Of a stretch of DNA of 64,000 bases, positions 15,040-25,700 are shown piece by piece. A program made the position numbers and the translations under genes. Source of the stretch: Bradysia coprophila (lineage: Eukaryota; Arthropoda; Insecta; Diptera; Sciaridae); assembly GCF_014529535.1 (NCBI RefSeq), contig NW_023503423.1, positions 8,393,340 to 8,457,339 of the forward strand, given 5' to 3'. Below the pieces are notes generated by a model. It saw nothing but the letters and a program-made list of their open reading frames with translations, was not told the DNA's origin and made no database searches. The stretch's first letter is position 1; every line of letters starts with the position of its first letter.

Positions 15040-15410
15040 ATTAAATTACCTTTCAAATGATACCCCATACGACCATGTACATTTTGTGTAACTCGAGAAA
15101 TTTCTGTAGGAACAGTGTAAGTCTTCGGTTGAAAACTTCAACTGCACATATTTCAGTGAGGATGAATTTTAAACCCAATAAGTCCCTATTCGGCTCAATA
15201 GTACATGTGATTACCTTTTTAATGACACGACCCTGTACGGCGGTTTTTGACCACCTTTCTCCAGCCACACAAGCTTCGAAGAATTATTCTGAAAGTGGTT
15301 TTGGCTTCTGGAGTGCAAGTCCTTTCTAGGTACACATAAAAAATTCCAATAGAAAATGCGTCCGATTTCGGTAAGCTGTTTTTCAAAAGAATCCCTCTAG
15401 TGTCAAATTT
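15040..15410. repeat. Dispersed repeat, copy 2, inverted relative to 13380-13650
   Basis: Reverse-complement partner of 13380-13650, including AGAAAATGCGTCCGATTTCG and TGAAAGTGGTTTTGGCTTCT. It also contains a partial internal duplication (TTACCTTT...AATGA near 15045 and 15210). Divergence is substantial, so it is old. Confidence 0.6.
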
Positions 15411-15659
15411 GGAGACTTTTTTGAAAAAAGCTACCGCTTAGGATTGCTTGTATTTTATGTTTTAACTCATACGACGAAACAAGTCATCTATGTTTACAAA
15501 AGAAACGCCGTGTCTACTGTGATTTCATCAGCCTCTGAATATTTTCTATGTTCATGCTAAAAACAGTGCTGTGGTATTTAACAATTGTTCAATAGTGTTT
15601 GATCAATGAGAGCAACTGTGTGCACAATTTTTTCGAATTTTTAAAGAACGGGTTTCAAA

Positions 15660-15855
15660 CACGGCAGAGTAAAATAAACCAGGCAGGAGCGGTTCATTTT
15701 CGAAACGTCAAATAAGGGACCTAATACATTGTATGAAAATGAACTCAAATGAACACTGCCATAAATTGAAAAATTTTGTTCGCAAAAAAATTACTAGATT
15801 ATTCAAATCCCTAGTCAAATCAGCGCTCCTGCCTGGTTAACTTTACTCTGTCGTG
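15660..15855. mobile_element. hAT-like MITE C, 8-bp TSD
   Basis: 196 bp. The left TIR begins CACGGCAGAGTAAAATAAAC and continues into CAGGCAGGAGCG. The right end is the complement of CACGACAGAGTAAAGTTAAC followed by CAGGCAGGAGCG. TSD GTTTCAAA at 15652-15659 and 15856-15863. Confidence 0.9.
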
Positions 15856-15863
15856 GTTTCAAA

Positions 15864-17058
15864 CCACCTTTTTTTCTATCTACGACTCTAGAAAGTGTTA
15901 TTTTCGTTAGATATTGCTTCAATGTATGTTTTCAGGTATTTCGAAAGATGTTCTACATCCGACGTAATATACTTCAAAACAATCGCCAAATTCTTTCCAC
16001 ACTGAAGGCAATATTTTTCTCACTTAAAATAATCAATTCAAACACAGAACATTCTTCAATATTTACCTTGCAAATCAAACACCAGTAATTGTAGCCCAGG
16101 GTTGTATAACACTCACAAAGCAACCGTCTTCGAATGACAAGAAGAATAGGAGGAAACATATGAATTATTTCATTAAACCATAGTCCTATATACACTTCTA
16201 GTGCCCAAAAAAAGCATTTATCACTCTGTGGCACAATAGTCATTTATGCAACCAGTTCCGAAAAGTCACTTCGCTCGTTTGACAACTTCACATCTAATGA
16301 CTAAAGCTACATCGTTTCGCAACTTCTAACGTTTTCTGCGACCAGCCAGCAGCGGAAAGCGAATGCAACAATGATAAAAAGACCACTCTTAAGTCACCCA
16401 ACCATGAAAAATTTAACTTTTCGCAACTTGTTGTATAAATAACTATTACGAACTCACCAAATGCCTGATACGGATTGACGTCATCTACATAACTCATGGA
16501 AAAAGTTGAAAAAATAGTCATAGAACTTAAATGACACAATAAATGAAACGTTACGGTGAAATGAAAAGGAGTTTCAATTCGTTTTATAAATTAGATACGA
16601 TTTTTCACTGTCTTCTAGAAGTCCTAAAACTCTTATCTATCAAATAACGATTGATTAAAAATAATGCGTCATAGACCTACAATCTGCGACAGATCGAGAA
16701 ACCTGAAGGAATCCATTATATCGTCGGTCTTACGACAAAAAGGTGCATTGTGATAAAAATACAATGGAATTTCATTATATTTTAAAATCTATTTGTCGTG
16801 AAACTGACCGTATCTAACCGTATCGAGGCGGTTTACAGAAAAACCAATGAGAGTAATAGACACATTACTTGAAGAAACTCAGTCGCAATGAGTAAAATGT
16901 GGTACATGCCGTTCTGAAAGTACCTTAATGCAACGTCCTGCTCAGGCAAGAACTGATCAAAACCAATACGACCGAAAATATTGCATTTCCTGCCGTTATT
17001 GGCGATTTGCAACAAAGGGTGCGACTCGTAGCGGAAAAAAATAAAACATTCTTATGTC
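15864..17058. other. Intergenic, possible degenerate coding traces on the minus strand
   Basis: Several minus-strand open frames between 15974 and 17015 contain short hydrophobic stretches, and one ends at a good donor. I could not join them in phase, since stops follow the candidate acceptors. No gene is called. Confidence 0.3.
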
Positions 17059-17066
17059 CGATTTTC

Positions 17067-17337
17067 CAAGGTAAATATAGTGAGAAGGTAATGCCATTCA
17101 GACGAGCGGCCTAGCACATAAGTTCGATGCCAATGACATCTTTTTTTAAAATTGTTGACTACGATTTACTTGTATTTCACACAAAAAAAAATCGCTATCT
17201 CACAACAGATGGCCCGACTTTCTATTACATTTTTTGCTTTCAACGAAGGGATGATATGGCGTTTGCATCGAACTTTCGTGCCACCGCATATCTGATTCGG
17301 TTATATATGTCATTACCTCCTCACTATATTTACCTTG
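17067..17337. mobile_element. hAT-like MITE A, copy 2
   Basis: 271 bp, same TIRs as 14328-14596 but inverted interior orientation. Flanked by CGATTTTC at 17059-17066 and 17338-17345. The right-hand CGATTTTC is shared with the next MITE. Confidence 0.92.
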
Positions 17338-17345
17338 CGATTTTC

Positions 17346-17576
17346 CAAGGTTCTGAAAGAACAGGTTAAGACACTTTCGAGTTGACCAAAAGGTCAAGGT
17401 GATCAAAATTTTCCTGTAGCGCCAACTAGGTTTGGAAAAGTTTATATGACGATTTAGACTTAACAAAAAAAAAATTGTTTTCAAGCTGACTTTTCAAACA
17501 ATATACATGTCTGAATTGTCAAGATTTATGTTTCACCCCCTTCGTAAGTGTCTTAACCTGTTCTTTCAGAACCTTG
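17346..17576. mobile_element. MITE B, copy 1, stacked on MITE A
   Basis: 231 bp with TIRs CAAGGTTCTGAAAGAACAGG and the complement ending CTTTCAGAACCTTG. Flanked by CGATTTTC at 17338-17345 and 17577-17584. Another copy is at 61643-61840. Confidence 0.92.
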
Positions 17577-17584
17577 CGATTTTC

Positions 17585-18188
17585 ATTTTTTTATGAGGAA
17601 AATTTGAACGTACTTATGTCCGATATTTGAATTTTTCAACATCGAAAAAAGTGTCATCTGTCGAACGTACAAATCGCGAATTGAGGATACATTGGAAATG
17701 AGTACGCGAAACAATAACTCTGATTATCAAATGTAGCAAATTGTCGGTGATCGATAGTTTGTTTTACCCGACGCAGTGTTTCCCCAAGTAGTCTGGGCTC
17801 TTATGTAAAAAAAAACCGGTCCGCGCGCAAAAAATGTATAAAAGATAACTATTTTTGTAAAAGACATGTTTCATAATTTTTGACTGGTATAACTGAAAAA
17901 CTAGGGAAACGCTTAACTCGCGGATTAAGATAAGAACCCAGACTAAAAGGACATTATAGGACCCAAGTTATGGGATTCTGATGGAAAATGAAATACTCGG
18001 GTGAATGTGTCACTTGCAATCACATTCGTACATTTCTCTCATAGTTACGTAAGCTACTATTAATAAAAGATAAAGTTTGGGATGTGAAGAACATTAAGAA
18101 AAAGTGAAGTAAAACATTTTTTCATTGACTTTATTACAATACTGAAATAAAACATTCTTTTTATTGTGTGAGAGAATAAACAAGCAAA
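17585..18188. other. Intergenic spacer with one inverted repeat
   Basis: AT-rich. Contains TAGTCTGGGCTCTTA at about 17797 and its complement TAAGAACCCAGACTA near 17954, about 160 bp apart, a candidate small MITE. Otherwise nothing recognised. Confidence 0.4.
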
Positions 18189-18327
18189 GTAAAATACATT
18201 ACATAACTCGGGATAAATATTAAAAGTCTATTTTTCATGTGTTTATTAACTTCGGCCACGCCTCGGATCAACAAAATTCACACGAAAACTAATTTTCATC
18301 TTTTTATCGCTAGTCATGTAAAATACT
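18189..18327. mobile_element. MITE, family with GGATAAA-type ends, copy 2
   Basis: Nearly the same sequence as 424-566, including CCTCGGATCAACAAAATTCA. It has imperfect inverted ends (ATTACATAACTCGGGATAAA and TTTATCGCTAGTCATGTAAA). It lies just downstream of the secreted-protein gene and may be in its 3' UTR. Confidence 0.65.
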
Positions 18328-18416
18328 ATTTATAAAAGGAACATGGACATCGCATAATGTACATGTAGAATGATAGATTGGCTAGAAATTGTCAGATTGA
18401 GCATCATTTTTAATTT

Positions 18417-19517
18417 TTAGAGTATTCCTTGCAAGATACTTGTTTGTCCTTTGCCACCATTCAGTAAATTCTTAACTGTATCTCCAACTGTTATTACCAC
18501 ATCGTTAGCCAGTCCAAGAACGCCTTTTACAACGGCATTCAAAGACGTGGCTATGTCGACGAATACCTTTAGTAGGCCTTTGATGCTGTTAATGGATGGT
18601 GTGTCGACTGCAGAAACAGCTTGAACAACTTGCAGAATTGCATATTCAAATGATAACGAGCAAGTCTTAACGCCTTCTGATACGTAACCTTTATGATCGT
18701 AGAGCACATCTAAGACACAACTATTCATTCCTGTTAGTGAAATCCCCATATATAAATAGACCAAATGAAAAACTAGAACTGAATCATAAACTTCCTGGGA
18801 AACGTCACCGCCACATTTGTTCAATAGTGTATCATCAATGAGAGCAACTACGTTCGTAAGTTTTTGGTATTTTTTCAGAACGCACTTGAAATCAACTGTT
18901 TTTTTGCAATTGAACAATCGGCAACTTTGTAGAAATTTTCTCAAAAATTTGGAAAGTTCAGTACCGAAATCTCTAACAGCATTTGTGAATGAACGTGCGA
19001 GTTCACCAATATGCTTCGATAATTTATTAGCGACAACAATTAATTCTCTAACTTCAGTTGGAAAGACTTTCTCGAACTCGGTCGCAATATTTATACTAGT
19101 ACCGTTAAGGCGACTATTTCTGCTCACCGATACTAAAATATTGGTAGAACTTGATTGTAATATTGTCGAGTTGGAATCAGTGAATTCAATTAATTTCGTT
19201 ATAACTTGTGCCATCGAATCTAATGTGTTGTCGGCAACTTCATAAGCTTTTCCACGGAATGACTTTGACGCCGTTCTGCATCCGTCGTAGAACTCTTGAA
19301 CGCTTTTTCTCCAAGAGTTGTCTTCACATGAACACGTAGAATGACCATAACTAACCCAAACTTTTTCCACGCTGAAGCTAACAGTAGAATTAACTTCTTT
19401 CTTTATCTCGGCGCCCATCGTCTGAAAAAAAAATTCCATTGAAAAATAAATAAAAAGGAAATACGTCAATACCTTGCATAACACACCGAACACTAGCAAC
19501 ACTTTTAAAAGCTTCAT
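18417..19517 (-). CDS. Unrecognised secreted protein, two exons, 349 aa after splicing
   Basis: The frame runs 366 codons uninterrupted, but residues 16-32 are best read as a 51-bp in-frame intron (19422-19472): GTATTG donor, pyrimidine-rich tract, TTTTCAG acceptor. Spliced exons are 19517-19473 and 19421-18417. The N-terminus MKLLKVLLVFGVLC is a short signal peptide, so the product is probably secreted. The mature part has N-glycosylation sequons (NSTV, NSTI, NGTS) and about a dozen cysteines, several in pairs or CxC (STCSC). A long, mildly hydrophobic Val/Leu-rich C-terminal third could form amphipathic helices. I recognise no family; a lineage-specific secreted protein is likely. A TATA box sits at the right distance upstream, suggesting a tightly regulated, strongly expressed gene. 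Confidence 0.75.
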   Translation of the reverse strand: MKLLKVLLVFGVLCKVLTYFLFIYFSMEFFFQTMGAEIKKEVNSTVSFSVEKVWVSYGHSTCSCEDNSWRKSVQEFYDGCRTASKSFRGKAYEVADNTLDSMAQVITKLIEFTDSNSTILQSSSTNILVSVSRNSRLNGTSINIATEFEKVFPTEVRELIVVANKLSKHIGELARSFTNAVRDFGTELSKFLRKFLQSCRLFNCKKTVDFKCVLKKYQKLTNVVALIDDTLLNKCGGDVSQEVYDSVLVFHLVYLYMGISLTGMNSCVLDVLYDHKGYVSEGVKTCSLSFEYAILQVVQAVSAVDTPSINSIKGLLKVFVDIATSLNAVVKGVLGLANDVVITVGDTVKNLLNGGKGQTSILQGIL

Positions 19518-19550
19518 TATTATAACACGTTCGAACCGGGACTGTGTCTA

Positions 19551-19588
19551 ACTGCTTTTAAATGACAAAAAAGAACCTTTATATATAC
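19551..19588 (-). promoter_or_regulatory. TATA-box core promoter of the secreted-protein gene
   Basis: On the minus strand TATATAAAGG lies at about 19585-19576. An initiator-like GCAGTT is centred on 19553, roughly 30 bases downstream, leaving a 5' UTR of about 36 bases before the ATG at 19517. The spacing fits an arthropod TATA promoter. Confidence 0.65.
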
Positions 19589-19589
19589 T

Positions 19590-20332
19590 AGACTAGAACT
19601 AAAGCTGATTAAATACTTATCTAGCATGTGAGATATCTGCGCAATATAATTAGTTATTTACTCCATTAGCTGAAAGTCAGGCTCTAACGGATCTTACGCA
19701 GAAAAGTACAGAAAACCAAAGAAATATTCTCTACATTTAATTTTACGATTCGTTCGCATCAACCTGTCTCATGCCATAGGTCCTATTTTCCAAAATGACG
19801 TATAACACATAACATTTTGTTTTTCTTTTAGCTCTTTTAATTTTTTTACTCTGAAAAGTCATTTTAGAGACACCCTGTGGGTGAAGATTTTTCTGTCGCG
19901 ATTACACTTTTGTTGTATTTAGGACCACCCTGTAACTTTTAACAAACAATATGCACCATATTTTTGGACCACTCTGTGTTATCTGGGGAAAATTCCTGAA
20001 TGTAGGAGATTTCATTCTCTATCGTTTTCCCTAACAAAATCACAAAACATTTTATTCCTATCTGACTAAAAAAATTGCAAAAACAAGAATACGTCACCCT
20101 CACCTTTCATCCATCTTCTTTCTTAAATTACAAGGAATCCAGCCCGAACCTTACATTATCAGGACGTCGAACTCTATCAGAAATCGCTGAGACATTCTAC
20201 CGCAAAATTTCTGCGTTCCGTTCATGGACACAGAATTTTCTGTGGCCCCTGAGGTATTATACGTAATGCTAAGTTATTACCATCAAATTGGAGTCAAGTA
20301 AAGTAAAATTTCGAACTCTCTACCGTCGAAAT
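19590..20332. other. Intergenic, no gene seen
   Basis: Upstream region of the secreted-protein gene. It contains a loosely repeated GGACCAC(C/T)CTGT motif (about 19870, 19922, 19967). No coding sequence recognised. Confidence 0.35.
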
Positions 20333-20778
20333 GTGAATTCATGCCGTAAGTGTGCCTAAAATTTGAATTTTAAGTGAACGATTCGATGAAAAAGTGAACC
20401 GAAAAATACATTTCAACGCTTCATAGAGTGTTCCAGTTCCAATTTTGAAGCGCTTTCAAACATGGATGCCGTGGGTACGCCCCTGTCAAAAAGAAAAACA
20501 AAGCCAAACGGACGAATTAAATTGTTTGGTTTGAGTGTTTTTCTGTTATTTTTCTTATGTGATTATTAAGAAAATAAATTAAATTTTATTATTTGACATA
20601 AATAACAGAAAAACGCTCAAATCAAAAAGTTTAATTCGTCCGTTTTGCTTTGTTTTTCTTTTTGACAGCAGCGTACCCATATTGTGTGTGTATTGGTGTT
20701 TGAAAGTCGAACTGGAACACTCTATCGACCTCCGCACTTTCCATTTCGAATTTCGACCGCACTTACGGCGTGAATTAA
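20333..20778. repeat. Large hairpin element, ~200-bp arms
   Basis: Nested inverted matches share one centre near 20575. They are GTGAATTCATGCCGTAAGTG against CACTTACGGCGTGAATT, ATAGAGTGTTCCAGTTC against GAACTGGAACACTCTAT, and GGGTACG...GTCAAAAAGAAAAACAAAG against its complement. Arms are imperfect and the loop is AT-rich. The open frames on both strands (20579-20879) are by-products. Confidence 0.75.
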
Positions 20779-21580
20779 AAAAAAATGAGATCACCATGAG
20801 ATCCTCTACCATCTACCGTTACTTAGACCAAAATAGTAAAATCAAATTGACACTTCGTATTGTGACACTGGTGAATTAGTATAGTTTGTACAAACTTAAC
20901 CAAAAATTCCTTGAAATCATATTCCGCAAATCCTGAAAAATGTTGTGCAGCTTTTGGTGTACGAATGTTACAAAAATTTGCACCAGACAGACTTTTAATG
21001 CATACACGTCAACGCATTTCAACGTTCGTGTGAAGTGCATGAGTCAAAACATCTACTGCCATAAATCTGTGGTATAAAGCGCACTAACTAAGAGTCTTAG
21101 ATGGCGTTGTTTTGGCGGTTGTAACCGTTTCGAAAAGTCGTAGTGGCTTCATTTTATCGCCGCAACTGTTTGCGGCATCGGCGTTGAAGTCGTAATAATT
21201 TTTTTTGACATCTGTCAATCCCAAGAGATAAAAGTCAAACACAACAACCCAGTTATTATTTCTATATCAAAAATATACAATTGACGCCTCCATAGCCTCT
21301 ATAGGTCAGATGAAAATTCGAAATGAAAATCAACGAGAAATCATATCAGATTGAGTTGCAATTTATTTTTCAGTTCATTTCTTACCCAGATGGCGTCATG
21401 CGCCGCAGAAAGTCATCACTATCATGGTCATGCTTGATGCGATTTTTTTTATCTACATTGATTATAATTCTATTATAATAAGATACTATTAGATCTTGGA
21501 TATTCCCACAAATGCAAATATTGGAAAAATCGTGTAGACGAAATGGCAAAGACATATATATTTAGTTGTTGGAAATTAAC
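20779..21580. other. Intergenic, no gene seen
   Basis: AT-rich spacer between two hairpin elements; no coding or repeat structure recognised. Confidence 0.35.
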
Positions 21581-21810
21581 AGCACACATTCAAAATAATT
21601 GCGGCTTGTCAACTTTCGGCACCCTGGACTTTACTTAAATAGTCGTGGAGGTCGTGGAATACCTCCAAATAAATTTCTAAAAATCTAGAATTCAGTTTCA
21701 GTTTCAGTAAAAATCCATTTAGAAATTTATTTGGAGGCATTCCTCGACTATTTAATTAAAGTCCAGGGTGCCGAAAGTTGGCAAGCCGCAATTAATTTCA
21801 ATGTGCAGCT
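21581..21810. repeat. Hairpin element, ~95-bp arms
   Basis: The left arm (TTGCGGCTTGTCAACTTTCG, then GCACCCTGGACTTTA) is mirrored by TAAAGTCCAGGGTGC and CGAAAGTTGGCAAGCCGCAA on the right. The arms also share TCCAAATAAATTTCTAAA/TTTAGAAATTTATTTGGA at the loop. The spacer of about 30 bp has TTTCAG repeats. Looks like a recent foldback MITE. Confidence 0.8.
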
Positions 21811-22479
21811 GATACAAAAGATTGAAAATAAAATCATTTAACATTGTCACGTCTCTGGATGTTTTTATACTCCCTGGGTCTCATGAATAAGTTTTTCAAT
21901 TTTTCGGTTGGGACGTACAACGCGCAAAATGGCGAAATCAAGAGAGAAGGAGAAAGAGAGCTAGAGAGAGAAATGTATGGGCGGCGAAATTCGGTGACTT
22001 TTCAAAAAAAAAAATCGCGATCCTTTTCTCGAATGATGCCGCTAATCGTAAAATAAAAAGGATAAACTATAATTGAACTAGCAAATCAACAATAAAATAA
22101 TATTTATGTTTAACCGTCAGAGCATAATACATTTGTGACTCGATGTAAACCGGATATATGACAATAAATTGTACTACTTGTAACACTAGTTTCGATTTTG
22201 TTTTGACATTGAAAATAAAATTTGTTTGAACGTGAAGTTTTTTTTTTTTATTTGGTGATAATCATGATTTGAATTTTATCGTGGATTCACAATCAATAAC
22301 AAAAATAATGTGTTTAGTGTAATTAAATCCCTATCAAACCAAAATTAGTGAGTTTTGTTAACTTTTCTCTACCAAAAAAAAAGAGAAAAAAAATTGAAAA
22401 TTCTATGTCAGCCATTTTGCCATCTATTAACGATACGCAGTAAAATATAAAATCAAAAGTAATCGTCCAGCGGTTCAAC
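21811..22479. other. Intergenic, purine-rich patch
   Basis: Contains a GAGA-rich run at about 21940-21970 and several A-tracts. No gene recognised. It could be regulatory sequence upstream of fs(1)h, but nothing proves it. Confidence 0.3.
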
Positions 22480-22745
22480 CATCAAATATTGTGTGTATGA
22501 TAAAATCATTGAAAAATTCAATGTGTTGTTCAATTTGGTGAAATTTTCAATAGAAACACGTCACGATAGTGTCAAAAAATTCATTGAAATTTGTCAAACT
22601 TTCATTCGGATCGGGCGAATATCAGAAGACGCTCGCCGCCGCCATTTTCAGGTCACCATAAAGCCTGTACATTTTTGTGGCTTGTATTGTTCTGATTCGA
22701 GTGTTACCCCGTATCTATGCGGAGAATTACACAACAAAAAATCAG
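22480..22745 (+). other. fs(1)h: Candidate 5' non-coding exon of fs(1)h
   Basis: The region is less AT-rich than its surroundings, has GC-containing blocks (CGCTCGCCGCCGCCATTTT), and ends in a consensus donor CAG|GTAAAT at 22746. The first recognised fs(1)h exon begins with an acceptor at 29610, with 16 untranslated bases before its ATG, so at least one upstream exon must exist. Assigning it here is inference; donors nearer 29 kb are possible. Confidence 0.3.
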
Positions 22746-25700
22746 GTAAATGACGCGAAAATATGTGATTATGAAGTATGAAATACTGTTTTATCTGAAT
22801 TAGATGAAGTTCAGTTGTCGGACTCAATTTTAATAAGAAAAAAACAGTTTTTTTTGTGCAAGTACCGCCCGCCATTGTTGGGAGGCAACATAAGATGTAT
22901 TAAAATTGCCAAAAAAAAATTCAATTCACACTTTCCATTCGGTTTTCTACCGCATTACATTGTAGAAATGTTTCAGTGAATTTAGTTGAAAATCGTGACC
23001 CGATTAGTGTTTGATTGTTTATTTAGTGATAAGAAATCGATTCGAGGTCAAAACATACTTCAAAAATGTAATTGGAATTACGTATTTTCATGAAAAAAAT
23101 GGTGCCCCTTTTTCTGTGTGTGGATCATTGCATCAAATTTCGCAATTAGAACAGAGAATACATTCAATCGCATCGGCATTTGTGAGAACATTTCATGCGA
23201 ATTTGCAACAATTTTGTTTCGAATATTTTGCTTGAACGAAAACCACAACAACAACAACAAAGATTCGTATAATCAGTTCGCAAGTGAAGGTCTTCCAAAA
23301 ATTATAAAACCAGAAATTTCATTCAATTGGGCAACGTTTTATATGGATAACGACGATCATGTGCCGACTTTTTCTCTTCTTTTTGGTTTTTTTTTTCCTG
23401 CTTCAAAATCACTTATCATTACATTACACATTATGTGTTAATGTTGGTTGAGTGAAAGTCTATAAGTTTCGTACGATGGTGAAAAATCGCCTCATTTGTG
23501 GTTTACACCTTCACAGAAGAGTAATCGAGTTTCGATTTTATTTTTGTACAAACTTTCACGGCGGGACCGATTTTGACATACCAATCGTTTTGTGGTTTCT
23601 TGTTGTTTTGTAAATGGAAAAAATTTAACCCAAATACGAGTGTGTCATATTGCAGTTCGACATTTCATGTAATTTTTGTTATTTTTCTGTCACTTCAAAA
23701 TGAAAAGGTGTTACGATAACGCTGTCGGTTGGATTTTGTTTGCCTGTTACTGTGGAAAGCCTTTAAATCAATGATGAACTGAATTGTTCATTTTTATTAG
23801 ACCACTGGCCAACAAATGATTTTTTCCTCGATGTTTCAGTCTTCCTACTAAAATTATGTTGGGAGAATCTTGCCGGAATAACATATGCAAAATTCTGAAC
23901 ACTATGCCCAGCACTAACTTTTTTTAACCTTTTTTCTGGAAAAAGCCCAACAAATAATTCAAAAACCGCAACATTTTTCACTCCACAATTTTTTCATCGA
24001 TTGAAAATTCCTCTTTCTCCTCTGCATCGACCTACATTCCCATCAGGTTGATACTCTATTTTTCGAAGTCGAATTGTGGCAATCAGAATAATGGTTTTTA
24101 CGTGAACGAAATTTCAGTTTTGTTATTGTTTTTTGTGTCGATCCGAATCTCTATAAATATGAAAAGGGCTGTTCCGTATGAATGTTTTGTGCGTATAAAA
24201 ACCAATGTCCGAGCGTTTTAAAATTCTTCTCTGATAGCACTGATGTTCCAAAATCATTTCTGCGTAGTAAAACGGTGAACAAATGCGATTTCACTTATTG
24301 CGAAATCCGTTGCATACCCTGAATCGGACATCGGAATATCTGTTAAAGCAAATTTTCGTGTTTTCAAACACCGAGAATCGGGAAAAAAAAACTTCCGAGA
24401 GTAAATCTCTGAAATACTGTGATTAGGACCTCGAGTGTTAGTAGCATTTTGAGTGTCGTCTAAGCATTTTTCTTTTTCTTTTTAATGTTTGAAATTCGGC
24501 AAAGCACTAAACAGTTTACGTTGCGGTCAAGTCGGACATGTACGCGTCCTCGCTTTTCCAACCAATTTGACCCTCCTCGCCATCGATAGAACACATTTGA
24601 GATTTACGGTGAATTTAGACGAACCCGCGAACTCATGTCCCAAACAAAAACCAACAATAAATTCGAAACAATTTCACCTTACTGCATGAGAAATGCTTTC
24701 ATGCAAAATGCCCCGCCAGTAATTCTAAGAATTTTAAAACCTCACCGAAAACGATTCAGAATTCTCCTTACGATCCGATTAAAGTACTCGTTTACACATT
24801 GTCGTTGCATGCAACCAGATAAGATTACGTAAAATTGAATTATCTAGGAAATCTTGTGGGCCCATGTGAAACCAAAGGTTTCATCATGGTTGTCACCTAT
24901 ATTGATTGTCAAGTGTCTTATCTGAAGTTGTAATTTTGAATTGGACGGTCAGTCATATAACTACGCTTCTTCTCGTAAGAAGACGAATGAAATGCCAAAA
25001 GGACGGATTACAAGTCGTTATGCCAGCAATGTGGCCATGTTGTCTTCATCTGAAATGTAAATCGCATTTCGCTTTGTAATCCAATGTTTCGTTGTTACGA
25101 TAAACGAAAACTTTTGACAAGTGGTACGAAATGGTCCCTTCAGTATAACAAGGGACAGTATGTCAGTGTTTGGAACTACTTATTTTGTCCAGTGCCAAGC
25201 CAACAAAATATAAATTTCCAACTTGACAATGGGATCCCCACTTCTGTTAGTTTCTGTAATTTAACAAACGTCTTCTTTCCCACCAATTTGTACGCAAACA
25301 CTAACTGAAGACTACTTCATTCTGACATTTTTTTGGGTCATTTCAAACGTAGGGTAACAATTCGTTAATAATTTAGACAACGAACACTATTGAGAACCGT
25401 TACAAGTAGATTTGTAGCTTTAGGAAGTTTACATGAGTGGTGGTTCTGGGCTCTATTTCTTCACTGTTATTAGTATCGTTAGTGCTGTCCATCCGTAAGC
25501 TTATGTTTAGACCTACCGTAAAACATTGTTTGCACAATGGGCCCAACGGAGGCCTCCGTGCGCGTTCACCTACCTGTAGATGAACAACTATCCTACCGTA
25601 AAACAAGTTGTAGTTTGATTAATCCATTAAATACGAAACTGGCAAAGCTTTACTTTCCGGAAGACAGACTCATTGTTTACCGTTACTGAAGACGGATATC

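Noticed and set aside
15974..17015. Minus-strand hydrophobic open frames (89, 81 and 60 codons) suggesting a degenerate seven-helix receptor
   Set aside because: I could not join them through GT-AG sites in phase without meeting stops, and no family signature (such as a TYhhhhhQF motif) is present.
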